This document shows positions 9,121 through 21,625 of a DNA stretch of 64,000 nucleotides, in pieces. Both the position numbers and the translations under genes were made by a program. A model generated the notes under the pieces. That model saw only the letters and a program-made list of their open reading frames with translations. It made no database searches and was not told where the DNA came from. The DNA lies in assembly GCF_028640845.1 (NCBI RefSeq), contig NC_080541.1:34687935-34751934 (forward strand), written 5' to 3'. Within the stretch, counting starts at the first letter, position 1, and each line of letters opens with the position of its first letter. The DNA comes from Ahaetulla prasina. Its lineage: Eukaryota; Chordata; Lepidosauria; Squamata; Colubridae.

Positions 9121-12100
9121 ATTTCTAAAAGCTGTATCTAGACACAGACAACAGCTTGTACAGAAAGAAAGCAATGCATCTATTAGTTAGAACTGCCTTT
9201 GAAGCCCTCTGAAAAAAAGATATACTGGCTGAATTCTAAAAATCATGCCACTTATAGTCTGATGTAAGATCCCCACAAATTCTGCAACTGAATAATGTTG
9301 GTTAATCTTAGGCTAGTAAGCTGTCAGCACTGAATCTTTTATAAGGCTATCACAATGAAACACCTATAAAAAGCCAGTTTGCAGTGGGTAAAAAAAACAA
9401 AACAAAAAAAACGGTCTCTTCCATCAGATGGGGGACAAATAATATCAGTCTTGCAAAAACCTTGTCTCCAAACTAAATACATAGTTTCGGGTAAATTATA
9501 ATGCTTAACAGCATGCTCAGAAGAATAAAATATGAGCTGAGTTGCAAATGTCACCTCTGATGAAAAGCAATGTAAATTTTGCATGCATCTCCAAACAATT
9601 CTTGTTTCTTTAAATAATAGACTTGTGGAAACCTGTCCTCCTCCCCATTGCACTCTTTCTCTAACTCAACACAGAGAGAATGGGATTTATAAGCATGGTG
9701 TTTCCCTGGTGCAAATGATCTTTTTGTTAGTCCACTGAATAACCATTTGTCATAGGTTTTACTGTAGCATGAAGTTATGATTAATATTACGGCTTGAATA
9801 CAGCAGGTAGAAAGACCACATTCATTTTCAAAGTCACGTCGCATTGATTAGAATTCACTGCAGGTTATTCAAATAACGATCCGCTCAGTTCCCAGGAGAA
9901 TTTCTGTCTGGTTTTTCTTTATCCTCATTAAAGATCCCAGGTGCAGACAAAGCTTTACACACTTCTAATTTGCATTATCCTTGGGAAGGAGGTAATTCAC
10001 ATGCCTTCAGTATATAGCACTTTTTTTTTGTAGTTTGCACCTTCCTGTCTATTTAAATAAATCAAGAAATTTAGCCTTTATAAACCATCTGACAATAGAA
10101 AATGCCAGATTTTATTACTCTTCATAATAAGCATGTGCATTTGAAATATCACTTCTAATTCAAATGAAGCATTTTATCTTTCCCTTTCTCCTTCTCCCTC
10201 GTTCTTGCCCTCTCCTTTTTGCCCTAACCTCTTGATGAATAACCTCAGCACCTGACTTGTAAAAGGGAAACTAATTCTTTGGAGATAGATATATACAGTA
10301 TATCTATCCATAATATCTAGCCATATCTAGCCATAATTCCATGAGGGTAAATTAGAAAATATTCTCTAGCGCTGCTACTACTGAAGAATGGCTGTTTGTA
10401 AGATGACAAGCACCAACAAAGTTTTACATGGTATTTAACTGCACATAAATGTAAAATACCAAAGAGTTAAAAGGGTATGAAATCCTCCTGATCACTTTAT
10501 CCCTGCCTTCATATCTGGCTTTTTTTTTTCTTTTAAACCATAAGGTGTGTGGCCTTCTGGTTTTCAATGAAAGATTCTGTCTTAGATTATTTTCATCTTT
10601 AGTCTTTGTTCTAATGAGTTTAGCCTGAAGGAGAGTGACAGCATAGTTGACATTTCATTGGGCTGCCATTCCTCAAGAGACAGGATTTTTAATCTAATTA
10701 AATTATGTTATACCATCTTCAAAACTACAAAGGCAGTGCAAAGCATACAATAGTGATCCTCTAGTTGCTCCCATCACTTGTGTATTTGTAAGATTTTATT
10801 AGGCAGAATCTGCCATCTTTGACATCTTGAAAGTAATGCTTCTATTAGATATGCTTTTGATAGGACATGCTTGAAAATAATAGTCGAGATACAAGTGTGC
10901 ATGTGAAAGAAAGTGAAATTAATCCAAGTGGGAAAGAGAGACTTATTAGGAAAAATGATACCCTGATTGGATTTCATCATTTCAACATAAATTCAACATA
11001 CACTGACAAAATATTCCACTCTTCTTCTGTGCATACATAATGAAATGTGAGATCTATAAAACTAGTTTTGTATTGTCCTGAAACTTTGTCTTCAACCAGT
11101 ACTTATTAAGAGACAGAAGAAATTTTAGGGGTGGAGGAGATAGAGTTTGCTAGTCAACTATTACTTTGGAGGAGATGCATACAGCTCTGCTCCAGAATCA
11201 GCCCTTCCCCCTAGAGAAACAGAAACATTTTGAAAAATGCATATTGAAAGGTTCTGACGAGAAGATCTGTCGATCGGGTGTAATAATAATCAATAGGGTA
11301 GATTGCAAGCCATTGTGAAGTCCTGGAGGGATCTGAAGAAGCATCATCAAATATTGGAAAAGATAAGCAGAGATAACTCATTCTTCACAATCATAGAATA
11401 CTCAACAAACAGCATTAGAACTGCAAAGAAAAGAAGCTGCATGATTTCTCCAATATAATACATGAAGTTTCAATTTTGATACAACATTAATATTGCAATC
11501 TTTTCCTATAAATCATCATTTTCCATTTTTCTCAGGACAAGGGCAAAAGAAGAATATAAAAAGGCTCATATTTCAACTAGAGTTTTCCAGAGGTGTTGGG
11601 ACTACAATTCCCTAAATGCTAAGCTAGAAGCTAGCCTATTAACTGGCCATTTATACAGGTGACTGTCACTTGTAACCTACATTAAACATATACTGTCTGC
11701 AATTCTATTGGCATTTTTCTGTTGGGGATGTATTTCCATAAATGGATTTTTCGTGTTACCAATTAAAGCACTTTCATTCTTTGTTCTGTACGTATATTTT
11801 CTCTAGAATGAGACAGGTAATGAGAAATAAAGCTATAGGTAGAAGACAAAATATTCTGTAGCTCTTGTAAATTATGTGAATAAGGCAAAGTAATTATATA
11901 AAAAATCCCAAATTTGAAGAATTTTAAAACTCATCGATCTCAAAAAATATATTCATGCATAGACATGTCTTAAGATTGCATTATACAGTTTAAAGTCAGA
12001 ATGAAACTGCAAGATGAAAAAGAACCTCATCAACAGGTTCCTATTTTGCACACATATTTTATTTATTTATTTATTTATTAAACCCATTTATATGGCTATC

Positions 12101-12194
12101 CAGCGTATAAAAAGCAAGTCTGTGTGGTATAATATATACCAAAAATCCTACGCTAAGATCAGTTTTCAGTTGTGCATTTTCATTACCTAAGAAC
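9121..12194. other. Long stretch with few repeats
   Basis: No gene or confident mobile element is visible apart from a short TTTA run (12059-12080). The interval contains AT-rich runs, the palindrome-like ATCTAGCCATATCTAGCCATA near 10313 and short open frames without domains. Some of it could be old, slowly evolving noncoding DNA. Confidence 0.45.
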
Positions 12195-12538
12195 TAAAGG
12201 TAAACGTAAAGGTAAAGGTTCCGCTTGCACATATTTGCTAGTCATTCCCGACTCTAGGGGGCGGTGCTCATCAGATTCAAAGCCGAAGAGCCAGATCTGT
12301 GTCCGTGATCATGTGGCTGGCATGACTAAATGCCAAATACACTGTTACCTTTCCACCAACGGTGGTCCCTATTTTTCTACTTGCATTTTTTACGTGCTTT
12401 CGAACTGCTAGGATGGCAAAAGTTGGGATAAGTAATGGGAGCTCACCCCATTACGCAGCACTAGGGATTTGAACCGCTGAACTGCCAACCTTTCGATCAA
12501 CAAACTCAGCATCTTAGCCACTGAGACACCGCGTCCCC
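12195..12538 (-). mobile_element. tRNA-derived SINE, minus strand
   Basis: On the minus strand it starts GGGGACGCGGTGTCTCAGTG and GCTAAGATGCTGAGTTTGTTG, with a B-box-like GGTTCAAATCCC. A body follows with CCATTACTTATCCCAAC, ACGTAAAAAATGCAAGTAG and GGGACCACCGTTGG, and a tail near ACCTTTACCTTTACG. The same tRNA-like head occurs at 33335 and 15760 joined to a CR1 tail, so this is one member of a modular SINE group. Confidence 0.85.
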
Positions 12539-13121
12539 TCAGTAACTAAAACTGAACTGAATAATTGGCTGAAGTTAATTTGAGTGACTAATCAATTCAG
12601 TCTTTCTTCCAGTTTTTCTCTGTAGCCTGTAAACTGCAAACATCCAATATGAGGACCCTACTAGATAGTCTTCTGGCAACAGATGATGAATCCTGGGGGA
12701 TTCTGAAGAATTTCCCTTTTTAGCTGACCCACAGTTACAGCAATCTGGGATGTTAAATACTTGAATGTTATCTACTAATGTTGAGCTATATATTGCCCCC
12801 TATGTGGTAATGCTCTATGCAATGAAACAAAAACTTAGTTGAATATGGTTGAATAAGTTTCTGTTTTTAGCTTCCTCAATGAGAAGGATGCTGGTAACTA
12901 TTTCCACCCAGGACAGTTATTAGAATAGTGATGACTTCTGAGCTGTGCATCTTGGAATAAGTTTGGCTTGATACAACCATTTGCCAAATGTATTGTATAT
13001 ACATTCACTTATGCCATTACTGATTTTCATTGCCAATATTTTGACAAAAACCAAAGATGGATGGGTAGGATTAGTGTGTTCTTCAATAATATTATGTTTA
13101 TGTAGACTGATAAAGTAGATT

Positions 13122-13398
13122 TTTTTTTAAATTTGAATTTATATCCTGCCCTTCTCCGAAGACTCAGGGCGGCTTACATTGTGTAAGGCAATAGTCTCAT
13201 TCATTTGTATATTATATACAAAGTCAACTTGTATTTCCCCCCCAACAATCTGGGTCCTCATTTTAGTTACCTTATAAAGGATGGAAGGCTGAGTCAACCT
13301 TGGGCCTGGTGGCACTCGAGCCTGCAGTAATTGTAATTGCAGGCAGCTGTGTGTTAATAACAGACTGCATTAGCCTATTGAGCCACTTCCCAGCCCTA
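13122..13398 (-). mobile_element. tRNA-derived SINE, GCCGCCCTGAG-tail type, minus strand
   Basis: It is the reverse complement of the family at 1435 and 13998: poly-T, CCCGCCCTTCTCC-like tail, ACAATCTGGGTCCTCATTTT, GGAAGGCTGAGTCAACCTTG and a decayed head. Confidence 0.85.
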
Positions 13399-13997
13399 AA
13401 TCCCAGATTTGATGAACAGAGACTAATTGTCCACTGGATTATTGCTTGTTCTGATTGTTGAATATGTTTAAGGTAAGGATTTTCAAAAGTAATAGAATTT
13501 TTGCTCAGAAGTAGAATGTTTCTTAAAAGAAACAGTTTTAAGGCTTTACTTGAAGAAACCTAATATAGATACAGTGATTGCTGACAATTACAGTTCAAGT
13601 AATGAAATGATGCTGATTATTTGCATCCTATTTTGAGGATGAAAAATATATGGCTATCCTAGTTATTGACTTACACAAAACAAAAGAAATATAAGGTGTG
13701 ACTTCTTAGGTCTATTACTTTCTTTCAATATAATTAACCACTATATTCTTGTATTCTTGTATTCATTTGTGGTTCTGATTTTTCCTAAATGAAGACCAAT
13801 GGGTTTGATCTTGTCCTCCTTGCTTTTTGGTATGAAATTCACATGTTGATATCTTTCTTAGCTCTACATGTGTTGTTTCTATGTATGCTCTCATCTCCCA
13901 TATCTTTTTACTTTATCATCTGTACAGCCTAGTGTATTAGAGATTGTCATCATAAAGCATATTGTATGTGATCTGAACTATAACTGACACCGTTGAG

Positions 13998-14260
13998 GGC
14001 CGTGGTAGCTCAGGCTGGTAAGAAGCCTGTTATTAGAACACAGCAGCCTGCAATTACTGCAGGTTCAAGCCCAGCCCAAGGTTGACTCAGCCTTCCATCC
14101 TTTATAAGGTAGGTAAAATGAGGACCCAGATTGTTGGGGGGGCAATAAGTTGACTTTGTAAATATACAAATAGAATGAGACTATTGCCTTATACACTGTA
14201 AGCCGCCCTGAGTCTTCGGAAAAGGGCGGGATATAAATGTAAATAAAAAATAAAAAATAA
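13998..14260 (+). mobile_element. tRNA-derived SINE, GCCGCCCTGAG-tail type
   Basis: Well-preserved copy: GGCCGTGGTAGCTCAG head, GGTTCAAGCCC, AGGACCCAGATTGTTGG body, AGCCGCCCTGAGTCTTCGG tail and an A-rich TAAAAAATAAAAAATAAA end. It is nearly identical to 1435-1696. Confidence 0.9.
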
Positions 14261-15484
14261 ACCTATATTTTTATCAAATGATTTCTTGTTCTTCTAATTA
14301 TGGCAAGGTTATAGTCTAGATATTATGTTGATACTGAAGTTTGAGAACCATGGATTAATGACATGGTGTAGTATACTTGAAAAATGAGATTGGCCACTGA
14401 AGATGCAACAGAAGAAAGTCCAAATGAGTGTCCCCACTGGCCAGGGCCATATAGTTGTATTTGACTGAGAAGCTGAGTATGTCAATACAATTTTATCTGA
14501 ACAAGATAATGTTCAGCAAGGCATTCATGATTTCAGGGCAAGCAGAATCTATTCTCTCCACTGAATGAAAAGGAATGATTATTGGGGGGGGGGGAAGCCA
14601 CCATAAAAAATTGACTGAAACAGGTAGAAGTTTGAAAAAATAGGTCTTAATGTGATACATTGCTTGTTTTCACAAAGCCATATTTACATGGGGATTTCTT
14701 CATAGAATCTCTTTCTTGTATTCATGAAAGAACAATGCAAACCATTTTGGAACTACAGCTCTACAACATATTTTTAATACTATTTTGTTATATTAAGAAT
14801 GAATGACACAAAAGACCCCCTCTGTTTCATCTGCGAAACAACCTTGTCACATTGTGTGAGAGTTCAGTCCTTGCCTGCTGTTCACCAAGATCATTATCCA
14901 TCTGAGTGTCTTCACTAGGAGTGCATGTCCTATGACAAGTAGACAAGCACCTTTCCATCAGGAATATTAATTAGGAACAGTTCCTAGCTAGCAATGGAAG
15001 AAGAGCTGAACAAGAGATGCTGACAATGTCAAGATAAAGATATCGGAAGAGAGAAAGAAGACAACCACTACCAATCTCAAAACCATAAATAGTAAGTATT
15101 TCAGAGTTGAGGTGACATTCCAAGGAGCAATGTCTTTTCTGAAAGGAAGATTATTATTATAATTTGCATAGAACTAATAGTTGCAGAGAAATGGTAATCA
15201 GCAGTATAACATATTCCAGGCAAGTTTGACCTAGAAGAGAACATAATTGGAGAAAAAAGGTCATTTCCCAAAACCTCTGTTATGTAGACTCTCCTTAAGA
15301 TTAGTGAATGCTGCTAGGGCCACAAAGAGGAAAGAGCTAGAAAGCAACTGTGTGGAAAAAAATAGATGAGGAGCTAGGCCAAGGAAACAAAGAAGTCAAC
15401 AAAAGAGACTCCTTCATTCAGTCAGAGAAGAATTTCACATTAGGAGAAGGATAAGGCAAAGGAACAGGAGATTAAAAAACAGTA
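14261..15484. other. No recognised features
   Basis: AT-rich DNA with a G homopolymer near 14584-14594. No gene or repeat recognised. Confidence 0.4.
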
Positions 15485-15885
15485 AGAGTTGGAAGGGACC
15501 TTGGAGCAGTGGTGGAATTCATTTTTTTTTTACTACTGGTGGGCGTGGCTTGGTAGGCATGGCTTGGTGGGCATGGCAGGGGAAGGACACTGAAAAATCT
15601 CCATTCCAATCCCACTCCAGGGAAAGGATAGTGCAAAATCCCCATTCCCTTCCCACTCTCGGGCCAATCAGAGCTGGTATTTGCTGGTTCTCCAAGCCAC
15701 TCAAAATTTCTGCTACCAGTTCTCCAGAACCTGTCAAGAACCTACTGAATAGCACCCTGCCTTGGAGGTCATCTAGTCCAACCCCCTGCTCATGCAGGAG
15801 ACCTATACTAGACATTCGAAATGCCGAAATGCCAACCTTTCTGATTGACAATCTCAGTGTCTTAGCCACTGAGCCTGTTTTGAGA
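15485..15885 (-). mobile_element. tRNA-head/CR1-tail SINE split by a hAT element
   Basis: On the minus strand the head (CTCAGTGGCTAAGACACTGA, ATTGTC, GGTTGGCATT) is followed by GCAGGAGACC..ATGAGCAGGG, GGTTGGACTAGATGACC and CAACTCTTACTG, the CR1-type tail. The hAT element at 15507-15759 interrupts it. The intact plan is the same as at 33335-33460. Confidence 0.75.
15507..15759. mobile_element. hAT-type MITE, 253 bp, inside a SINE
   Basis: It begins CAGTGGTGGAATTC and ends TACTGAATAGCACCCTG. The 8-bp CCTTGGAG (15499-15506 and 15760-15767) flanks it. The interior has two units of the GGAAGGACACTG-AAAATCTCCATTCC type shared with 30162, 41168 and 53897. The right terminus is more diverged than in its relatives. 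Confidence 0.8.
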
Positions 15886-17655
15886 ACCAACCTCAAACTC
15901 CAGAAGAAGGAAGAAGCAAAACAATGAACAGTTAAAAAGAGACTGGAGAGAAAGAGGGAAGAGATAATAAAGACAATAAAAGTATAACAATCAACTTCTA
16001 AAATAATAAAAGGAATCAAGAAAATTACAAAAGAGATCAATAATCAGGGCGGAATGAAAATAAGAGAAGTGAAATGAATATATGGGCAGACAAATATATT
16101 AAATAGTCTTAAGATTAAGATCGAAGTCTAATTAGATGGGTTTAAATTAAATTAAGAAAACTATTAGAAAGATGAAAATGATAAGGTTAAAAGTGCCTTT
16201 AGCATGTAAATAACCCAATAAGTTTGTTTGTATGTTTATAAAGAAAAAACTATTTCTTATAACATTTGATCTCTATTCTATCATCCATCCAGTGTTATAA
16301 CATTGGTAGATCTATCATCCATTATAAAAAAAGAACTACTAAATTAGGCTAGAAGAAGACAAATGTCCAAAGCCAACTGGTAAGCACTATGGCTAAAAAT
16401 GTACTATTTCAGGAATCCTTGCTTCATGCTCCAGATATAACACACTATATTAAATTTTTTCATCTTATGAATACAAATCCATCCATCTTCAACACCATTT
16501 CTTTGTATAAAGACAAGTTTAAAATAGAGAAATGCTGCATAAGAATTATAGAGCTTATCATTCAACAAATCTAGTAGGAACCAATTTGAAATGGCCCTCC
16601 CTCCCTTGTATGCTATTAATTAAGCTATATTTCTTCTAAAAAGTTGTGTTTTTTTCCAACAAGCAGTACAATTACCTTTCCTTTAAAAGAAAATGCTGAA
16701 AAAATGCTGTATTTCCCAGGCCCTGTAGCTGCTCAGCCTTCAGTGTTCCATAGTATATAATACTCAAGATATGTGATTATCTTGGTGGCTATTACGTTGA
16801 TGGGTGAGATAGAATATATAATATATAATAATACTTTCGAGCTGCACATACTGTCAAGTGGAACACAATATATTTCATATTAATTATTCAATTTCTTTAT
16901 TACAATGTCAGCATTGCTCTGATAAGCTACCATTTATATATCTTGTTTCATGACTCTTTGAGTGTCTAATGACATTATGGACTAAATTACAATAGCTGCA
17001 AAATAATGTCTTCTAAAAAAATGGTTGCATTTTCTGTTTTTTCTCTCTCCCTTTTTTAAGACATGGGGTGCTGTTTGCCCGTGATTCATACTGTAGAAAT
17101 CATTACAATTTGTTCTTCTAAGTTTAGAATTCATATTAATAATAAGACTTCCCATTGGCGTGAGACTTTAGCCAAGTGCTTAGAACAAAATTATTCCAAT
17201 TCTTACAATATCTCAAGACTTATCTTGAGATGTTAAATTGATTAAATTGATTTCATATTTATTTCTTCCCTCAGGAATTCTGATTCATTACAATTTTATG
17301 AAGGGTGGGCTGTGTATACCTAATCAAGAATGTTTATCTCCTCTTCATGTAATCAGTTCCCATTATACTTCAATCCAGTGAATCAAAGTAAGCTGAGATG
17401 TAAAATCTATGTAAAGTTGAAACATCACAAGGGTGGGACATGCAGGAACGAAGATGGTCTCTACCAACAGTTCAGCGATGCTACCATTTATCAACAATAT
17501 CCATATTTTTTTCTGAATTATTTCTCTATAATTTGATAAACTTAACCCTCTCATGACAGAGCATTATTAAGCAAGTATTAATAATACTGATCTCCAAATT
17601 AAGGCAGCACGTTAACTTGGAAAATCGAACACTCCACTTCAGTGCCTCAAGTCAA
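15886..17655. other. AT-rich DNA; segment at 17367-17468 recurs at 18137
   Basis: No gene is seen. The stretch 17367-17468 (ACTTCAATCC, AAGCTGAGATGTAAA, GTAAAGTTGAAAC, ATGCAGGAACGAAGATGG) is similar to 18137-18237, which interrupts a pogo-like element. Confidence 0.45.
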
Positions 17656-17657
17656 TA

Positions 17658-17972
17658 CAGGTAGCCCTCTACTTATGACAACTGAGCCCAAAATTTATAT
17701 TGTCAAGTAAGAAATTTGTTATACGAGTATTACCTCATTTTACAACTTTTCTTGCTACCTTTGTTAAGTGAATCACTGGAGTTTTTAAGTTAGTTCATGG
17801 TTGTTAAGTGAATGGCTTCCCCATTGACTTTGCTTGTCAGAAGGTCGCAAAAAGGGATCACACGATCCCGGGGACACTGCAATGGTCATAAATATGAGTC
17901 AGTTGCCAATTGTCTGAATTTTTATGACATGACCATGGGGTTGCTGCAACGGTTGTAAGTTTGAAAAATGTT
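17658..17972 (-). mobile_element. pogo/Tigger-like MITE fragment
   Basis: It begins CAGGTAGCCCTCTACTTATG, preceded by TA, and continues with CCATTGACTTTGCTTGTCAG, GAAGGTCGCAAAAAGG, GGTCATAAATATGAGTCAG and GACCATGGGGTTGCTGCAA. The family ends in CAGGTAG and CTACCTG next to TA, as in Tc1/mariner-pogo elements. The other end is missing here. Related copies are at 18065 and 26541. Confidence 0.65.
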
Positions 17973-18064
17973 AGTTTCCCCCCTCCACAAAAAAAAAAGT
18001 GTTACAAGATTTTGTTGAGTACATTCTTCCAGTGGATGATGTAAAGATGTAATTTTCAAATTAG

Positions 18065-18539
18065 TGCAGATAGTGGTTGACTTACAACCATTGATTTAAT
18101 AATTTATGAAAGCCACAATGGCACTGAAATTTTTTTACTTCAATCCAAAGACATCAAAATAAGCTGAGATGTAAACTCTATGCAACCTTATTTAAAATCT
18201 GTAAAGTTAAAATATGCAGGCATGAAGATTTACCAACTGATCCTCACACTTGTGACCATCGTAGCATCCCCGTGGTCATGTGGTCAAAATTTGGATGCTT
18301 GGCAACCAGCATGTATTTGCAATGGTTGCACTGTCATGTGCTCATGTGATCACCCTTTGTCACCTTCTCAGCCAGCAAAGTCAATGGGGAAAGCCAGATT
18401 TGCTTAATGAGCACATGATCAGAACTATTGTGATTTGCTTCATAACTGTGATAAATAAGGTTGTAAAATAAAGTATGACTAACTTAACAACTGTCTTGCT
18501 GAGCAACATAAACTCTGGTTGTAAGTCGTGAATGGCCTG
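18065..18539 (+). mobile_element. pogo/Tigger-like MITE with internal insertion
   Basis: It begins CAGATAGTGGTTGACTTACA and ends GTAAGTCGTGAATGGCCTG followed by TA. The interior includes GCATCCCCGTGGTCATGTGG and AGTCAATGGGGAAAGCCAG. The stretch 18137-18237 is foreign to the family and matches 17367-17468. It lies head-to-head with 17658-17972. Confidence 0.6.
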
Positions 18540-18649
18540 TATTTGGCTTGAAAGTTTGACTCAATAATGTTGCCTAGGTAGATCTCCTTTTATTTTCAAT
18601 AGAATCTACTACTCACTATATAATATGTAAGATTACATAAGAACGGAAC

Positions 18650-19525
18650 GGAACAGAATTATGGAGTTGGAAGGGAGCTTGGTGGCCTTCTAGTCCAAAT
18701 TCCTGCTCAGGCAAAAAGCCCTATACCCATGACGGCGAACCTATGGCAGGCGTAGCCATATTGGTGGGCATGTGAGCGCAGCACTGGCATCAGCTGATTT
18801 TCAGGCCTTTGGCCCACCAGCAATAGGGAAACAGACTGTTTCTTACCTCTGGAGAGCCTGGGGGGTGGGGAAAGCCCTTTTTTGCTCTCCCCAGGCTCCA
18901 GAGCCTTTCTAGGAACTGGGGGGGAGGGAAACAGCCTTCCCCACCCCTCCGGAGGCCCTGAAAATGGCTCATTTGTCAACTTCCAGAGGGACCGGAAGAC
19001 CCATTTTTGCTCTCCCCAGGCTCTTGAGCCTTTCTAGGAGCCTTGGGAGGGCAAAAACGGCCTTTCCAACCCCCTCCGAGAGGCCCAATAGAAGCCGAAA
19101 ATGGTCCATTTGCTGACTTCTGGTGGGCCCAGAAGGCCCGTTTTCTATTCTCCCCAGGCTCCTGAGTCTTAGGAGGCCTCCAGAGGACCTCCGGGGAGAT
19201 GTGTAAGGCTGTTTTCTTCCTTTCCCGGCTCCTAGAAAGGCTCTGGAACTTGGGGAGAGCAAAAAAAGGGCCTACCGGGCTCACCGGGCCAAAAGCGTGG
19301 GCAGCATGGGGTGTTGGGCACACATGCGTAGGGGTGGGGCGCATAGAATCATGGGTGTGGGCATGCACATGCGCGATCCCCCGCACTCTCCCCATTTTTG
19401 GCACACGATGGCGAAAAGGTTCTCCATAACTGCCTTATAACATTTCAGGCAAATGGTTATCCAATCTTTTCTTTAAAACTTCAGGAGTTGGGCCATTCAC
19501 AACTTCTGAAAGCAAGGTTAATCCC
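18650..19525 (-). pseudogene. CR1 3' end, antisense, split by a hAT-type element
   Basis: The parts are 18650-18726 (AGTTGGAAGGGAGCTTGG, CTTCTAGTCCAAATTCC, GCCCTATAC) and 19433-19525 (CATTTCAGGCAAATGG, TTATCCAATCTTTTC, CACAACTTCTGAAAGC). Together they give the usual antisense CR1 tail and the end of ORF2. The interruption is the element at 18727-19432. Confidence 0.75.
18727..19432. mobile_element. hAT-type element, 706 bp, GATGGCGAACC ends
   Basis: The left end CCATGACGGCGAACCTATGG and right end CACGATGGCGAAAAGGTTC...CATAACTG are diverged inverted repeats. The flanks CCCTATAC and CCTTATAA (6 of 8 matching) fit an 8-bp duplication within CR1 sequence. The interior repeats GCTCTCCCCAGGCTCC-GAGCCTTTCTAGGA blocks and produces long but meaningless Pro-rich frames. 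Confidence 0.7.
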
Positions 19526-21044
19526 ATATCCTAAAGATTATATAGGCATTTGAATCCCAAAGAGACTTATATTTAAATACACATGTGCATGTCAACATTC
19601 TAAAAAAAAATATCTGTGTTTTTGGTATCAAAACTGCCGATATCTGTGTTTTATTACATGCTATTTATTTTAATCATTTCTTATATATCAGCTTGATTAT
19701 ATAGTCATAAACAGTCTATAATCAAAACGGCATTTGAAAAATTATGAAAATGCATACTCTGGTTTTATTATGCTTGCTTTCTTGGTTTTCTACCAACCTT
19801 TTATGTCTTTTTGAAAACAATACAATAATTGAAATCTAGTTTTTAAAGAACCATATGAAGGGAGAAAATCGTAAAAATGTAGACACTCTATCACAAGCTT
19901 TCTGAGAAATTTCCAATAAGCTCTTTAAGACTCTTTATATGCATAAATAGCTAGTAAATATTGTGGGGATGGACCCCCTGTAGTGTGTTTGCTGGCTGTC
20001 TCCTGACCTATCAATCTGTTCCAGCACCAGAGAGCAGAAACTCCTAGTAAAATATACTTGATATAAAGCTGGAGTTGAGCCATTGTCTTCTTCTGAATGG
20101 ACTTCTGGATCTTTTTCTGCATAGACCACAAGCTGAGATTTCATCTGTACATTTTAATAAAGAGTGGGTGCATACGGGGACCCCCCCTCCCTATTTCCCA
20201 TTCCTATTTTCCCAGTAACTTCAGGAAACCAAAGAGATTTTATTGCTCTTAATGAAAAATGCTTTTTAGGATCATGAGGTCGGTTGGCTTGGGGAGCTAT
20301 TATTTTTAGGAAGGCAACCTCACTTTGCTGGCGAGTTTTCCCAAGCTCTCATTTTATTGTGGTTTCCAGTGGGGGATCTTGTTTCAAGGGATATTATCAA
20401 AGTAAAGGACATTTCTTCTGGGGCTTATTTTACATAGATTAGATCTCATTATTCAGCTTGTTCTTTCGTGTATATTCTTTTTATGGGCTTCTGGCTATAT
20501 AAATGAATTTAACAGCATGTGAATTTATTCTAATGAATAATACTCTTTTGTGAGTGAAAGTGAGGCAAAGTACAGCCATAGTTGTAGTTGAAAGCTTCGA
20601 TATCAACAATGCGTTTCAGCCACACAGCAGTTTAAGCTTATCTTCGATCAGGTAGCTGAACACTAATTTCTAGACATTTTTCTCAGAAGCCTTAGAAAGC
20701 AGCCTGTTGCAGAGAGATGTTGGAACTGCGAGGGTTCTGTGCTTTATAGGCACTCGTTCAAAAATAGATAATGAGTTTGCTAAACCCTTAACTGTTGTAA
20801 CAGAACTGGTCATAAATATTCAGCCAGAAATAACTTTTTGTAAAAGCATCTGTTATGTTATAGTGTATGCTAAGAGGGAATCTTTGGCAATAGATTACAA
20901 TGACCTAAACCCTGTTTTGCAATTTCTCAGATCTTCTATTTTCATATTCTATTCTGAGAAAGCTTGACAATTTCTTTTTCATTTCTCTTGGAAACATTTC
21001 TGAGCTTTTGCTGTTGGTGTTACCTTCTCTCAGAACTTCTCTTA
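19526..21044. other. Mostly unique AT-rich DNA
   Basis: No gene recognised. 19960-20185 has an LTR-like flavour (ATATAAAGC at about 20051 and TTAATAAAGAG at about 20155), but I found no boundaries or duplication to support an LTR. Confidence 0.4.
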
Positions 21045-21105
21045 GAATAACAGAGTTGGAAGGGACCTTTGAGGTCTTCTAGATCAACCCCCTGCTTAGG
21101 GGTAA
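21045..21105 (-). mobile_element. CR1 tail remnant, antisense
   Basis: AATAACAGAGTTGGAAGGGA, GAGGTCTTCTAGATCAACCC and CCTGCTTAGG form the reverse complement of the common CR1 3' end. Only about 60 bp survive. Confidence 0.7.
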
Positions 21106-21534
21106 TCTTCTCTTACCTAGCTTTCATCCTTTTAATACCAATTTGCCTTCCTAAAATAGCACTAATTAGGAGTTTCCCCATGAAATCTTTTGGTTTAACT
21201 AGTCAAGAAAGTTGAAGATTTCTGTGGAGTTTATTTAAAATAAAATATAGAACGTTCATACCACATCCACTTTGTGGTTTAATTAGGACACAAACACTCC
21301 ATTCTACTCACCCACTCACTCACTCATTAAACAAATAATAATAAAAGAAAATTCCAAAATTTTCTTGAGAAATCCTTTTTCTTAAAGTAGCAGATTCTGA
21401 GCTACTAAATAAATACTCTTTTTAAAAGAATAATAATGGTATTACTTGCTACAGTGATGGTCAGGATCTTCAGGGTCTTCCATGCCTATGGAGATCTGCA
21501 ATCATACAGGTCATGGTTGTCCCAAAGATGCTTT

Positions 21535-21625
21535 TTAAAGATGCGACTGGATTTTCTGATTTTTCTTTGAAGATGTTTTGCTTTTAATCCAAAAAGCTTC
21601 TTCAGCTCTGAAGAAGCTACGCCAT
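21535..21625 (-). mobile_element. Penelope-like terminal sequence, AAGCTT subtype
   Basis: On the minus strand: CTGAAGA (about 21606-21600), AGCTTTTTGG, ATTAAAAGC, then AAAACATC and TTCAAAG, followed by ATCCAGTCGC. This is a decayed copy of a vertebrate-wide repeat with a CTGANGA-hairpin-GAAACGTC core. It is a different subtype from the GTTACC-stem copies. Confidence 0.45.

Noticed and set aside
18707..19429. Long Pro-rich frames up to 142 codons
   Set aside because: They lie in the hAT-type element at 18727-19432 with internal repeats.
19960..20185. LTR from TATA-like and AATAAA signals
   Set aside because: No TG...CA boundaries or target duplication could be found.
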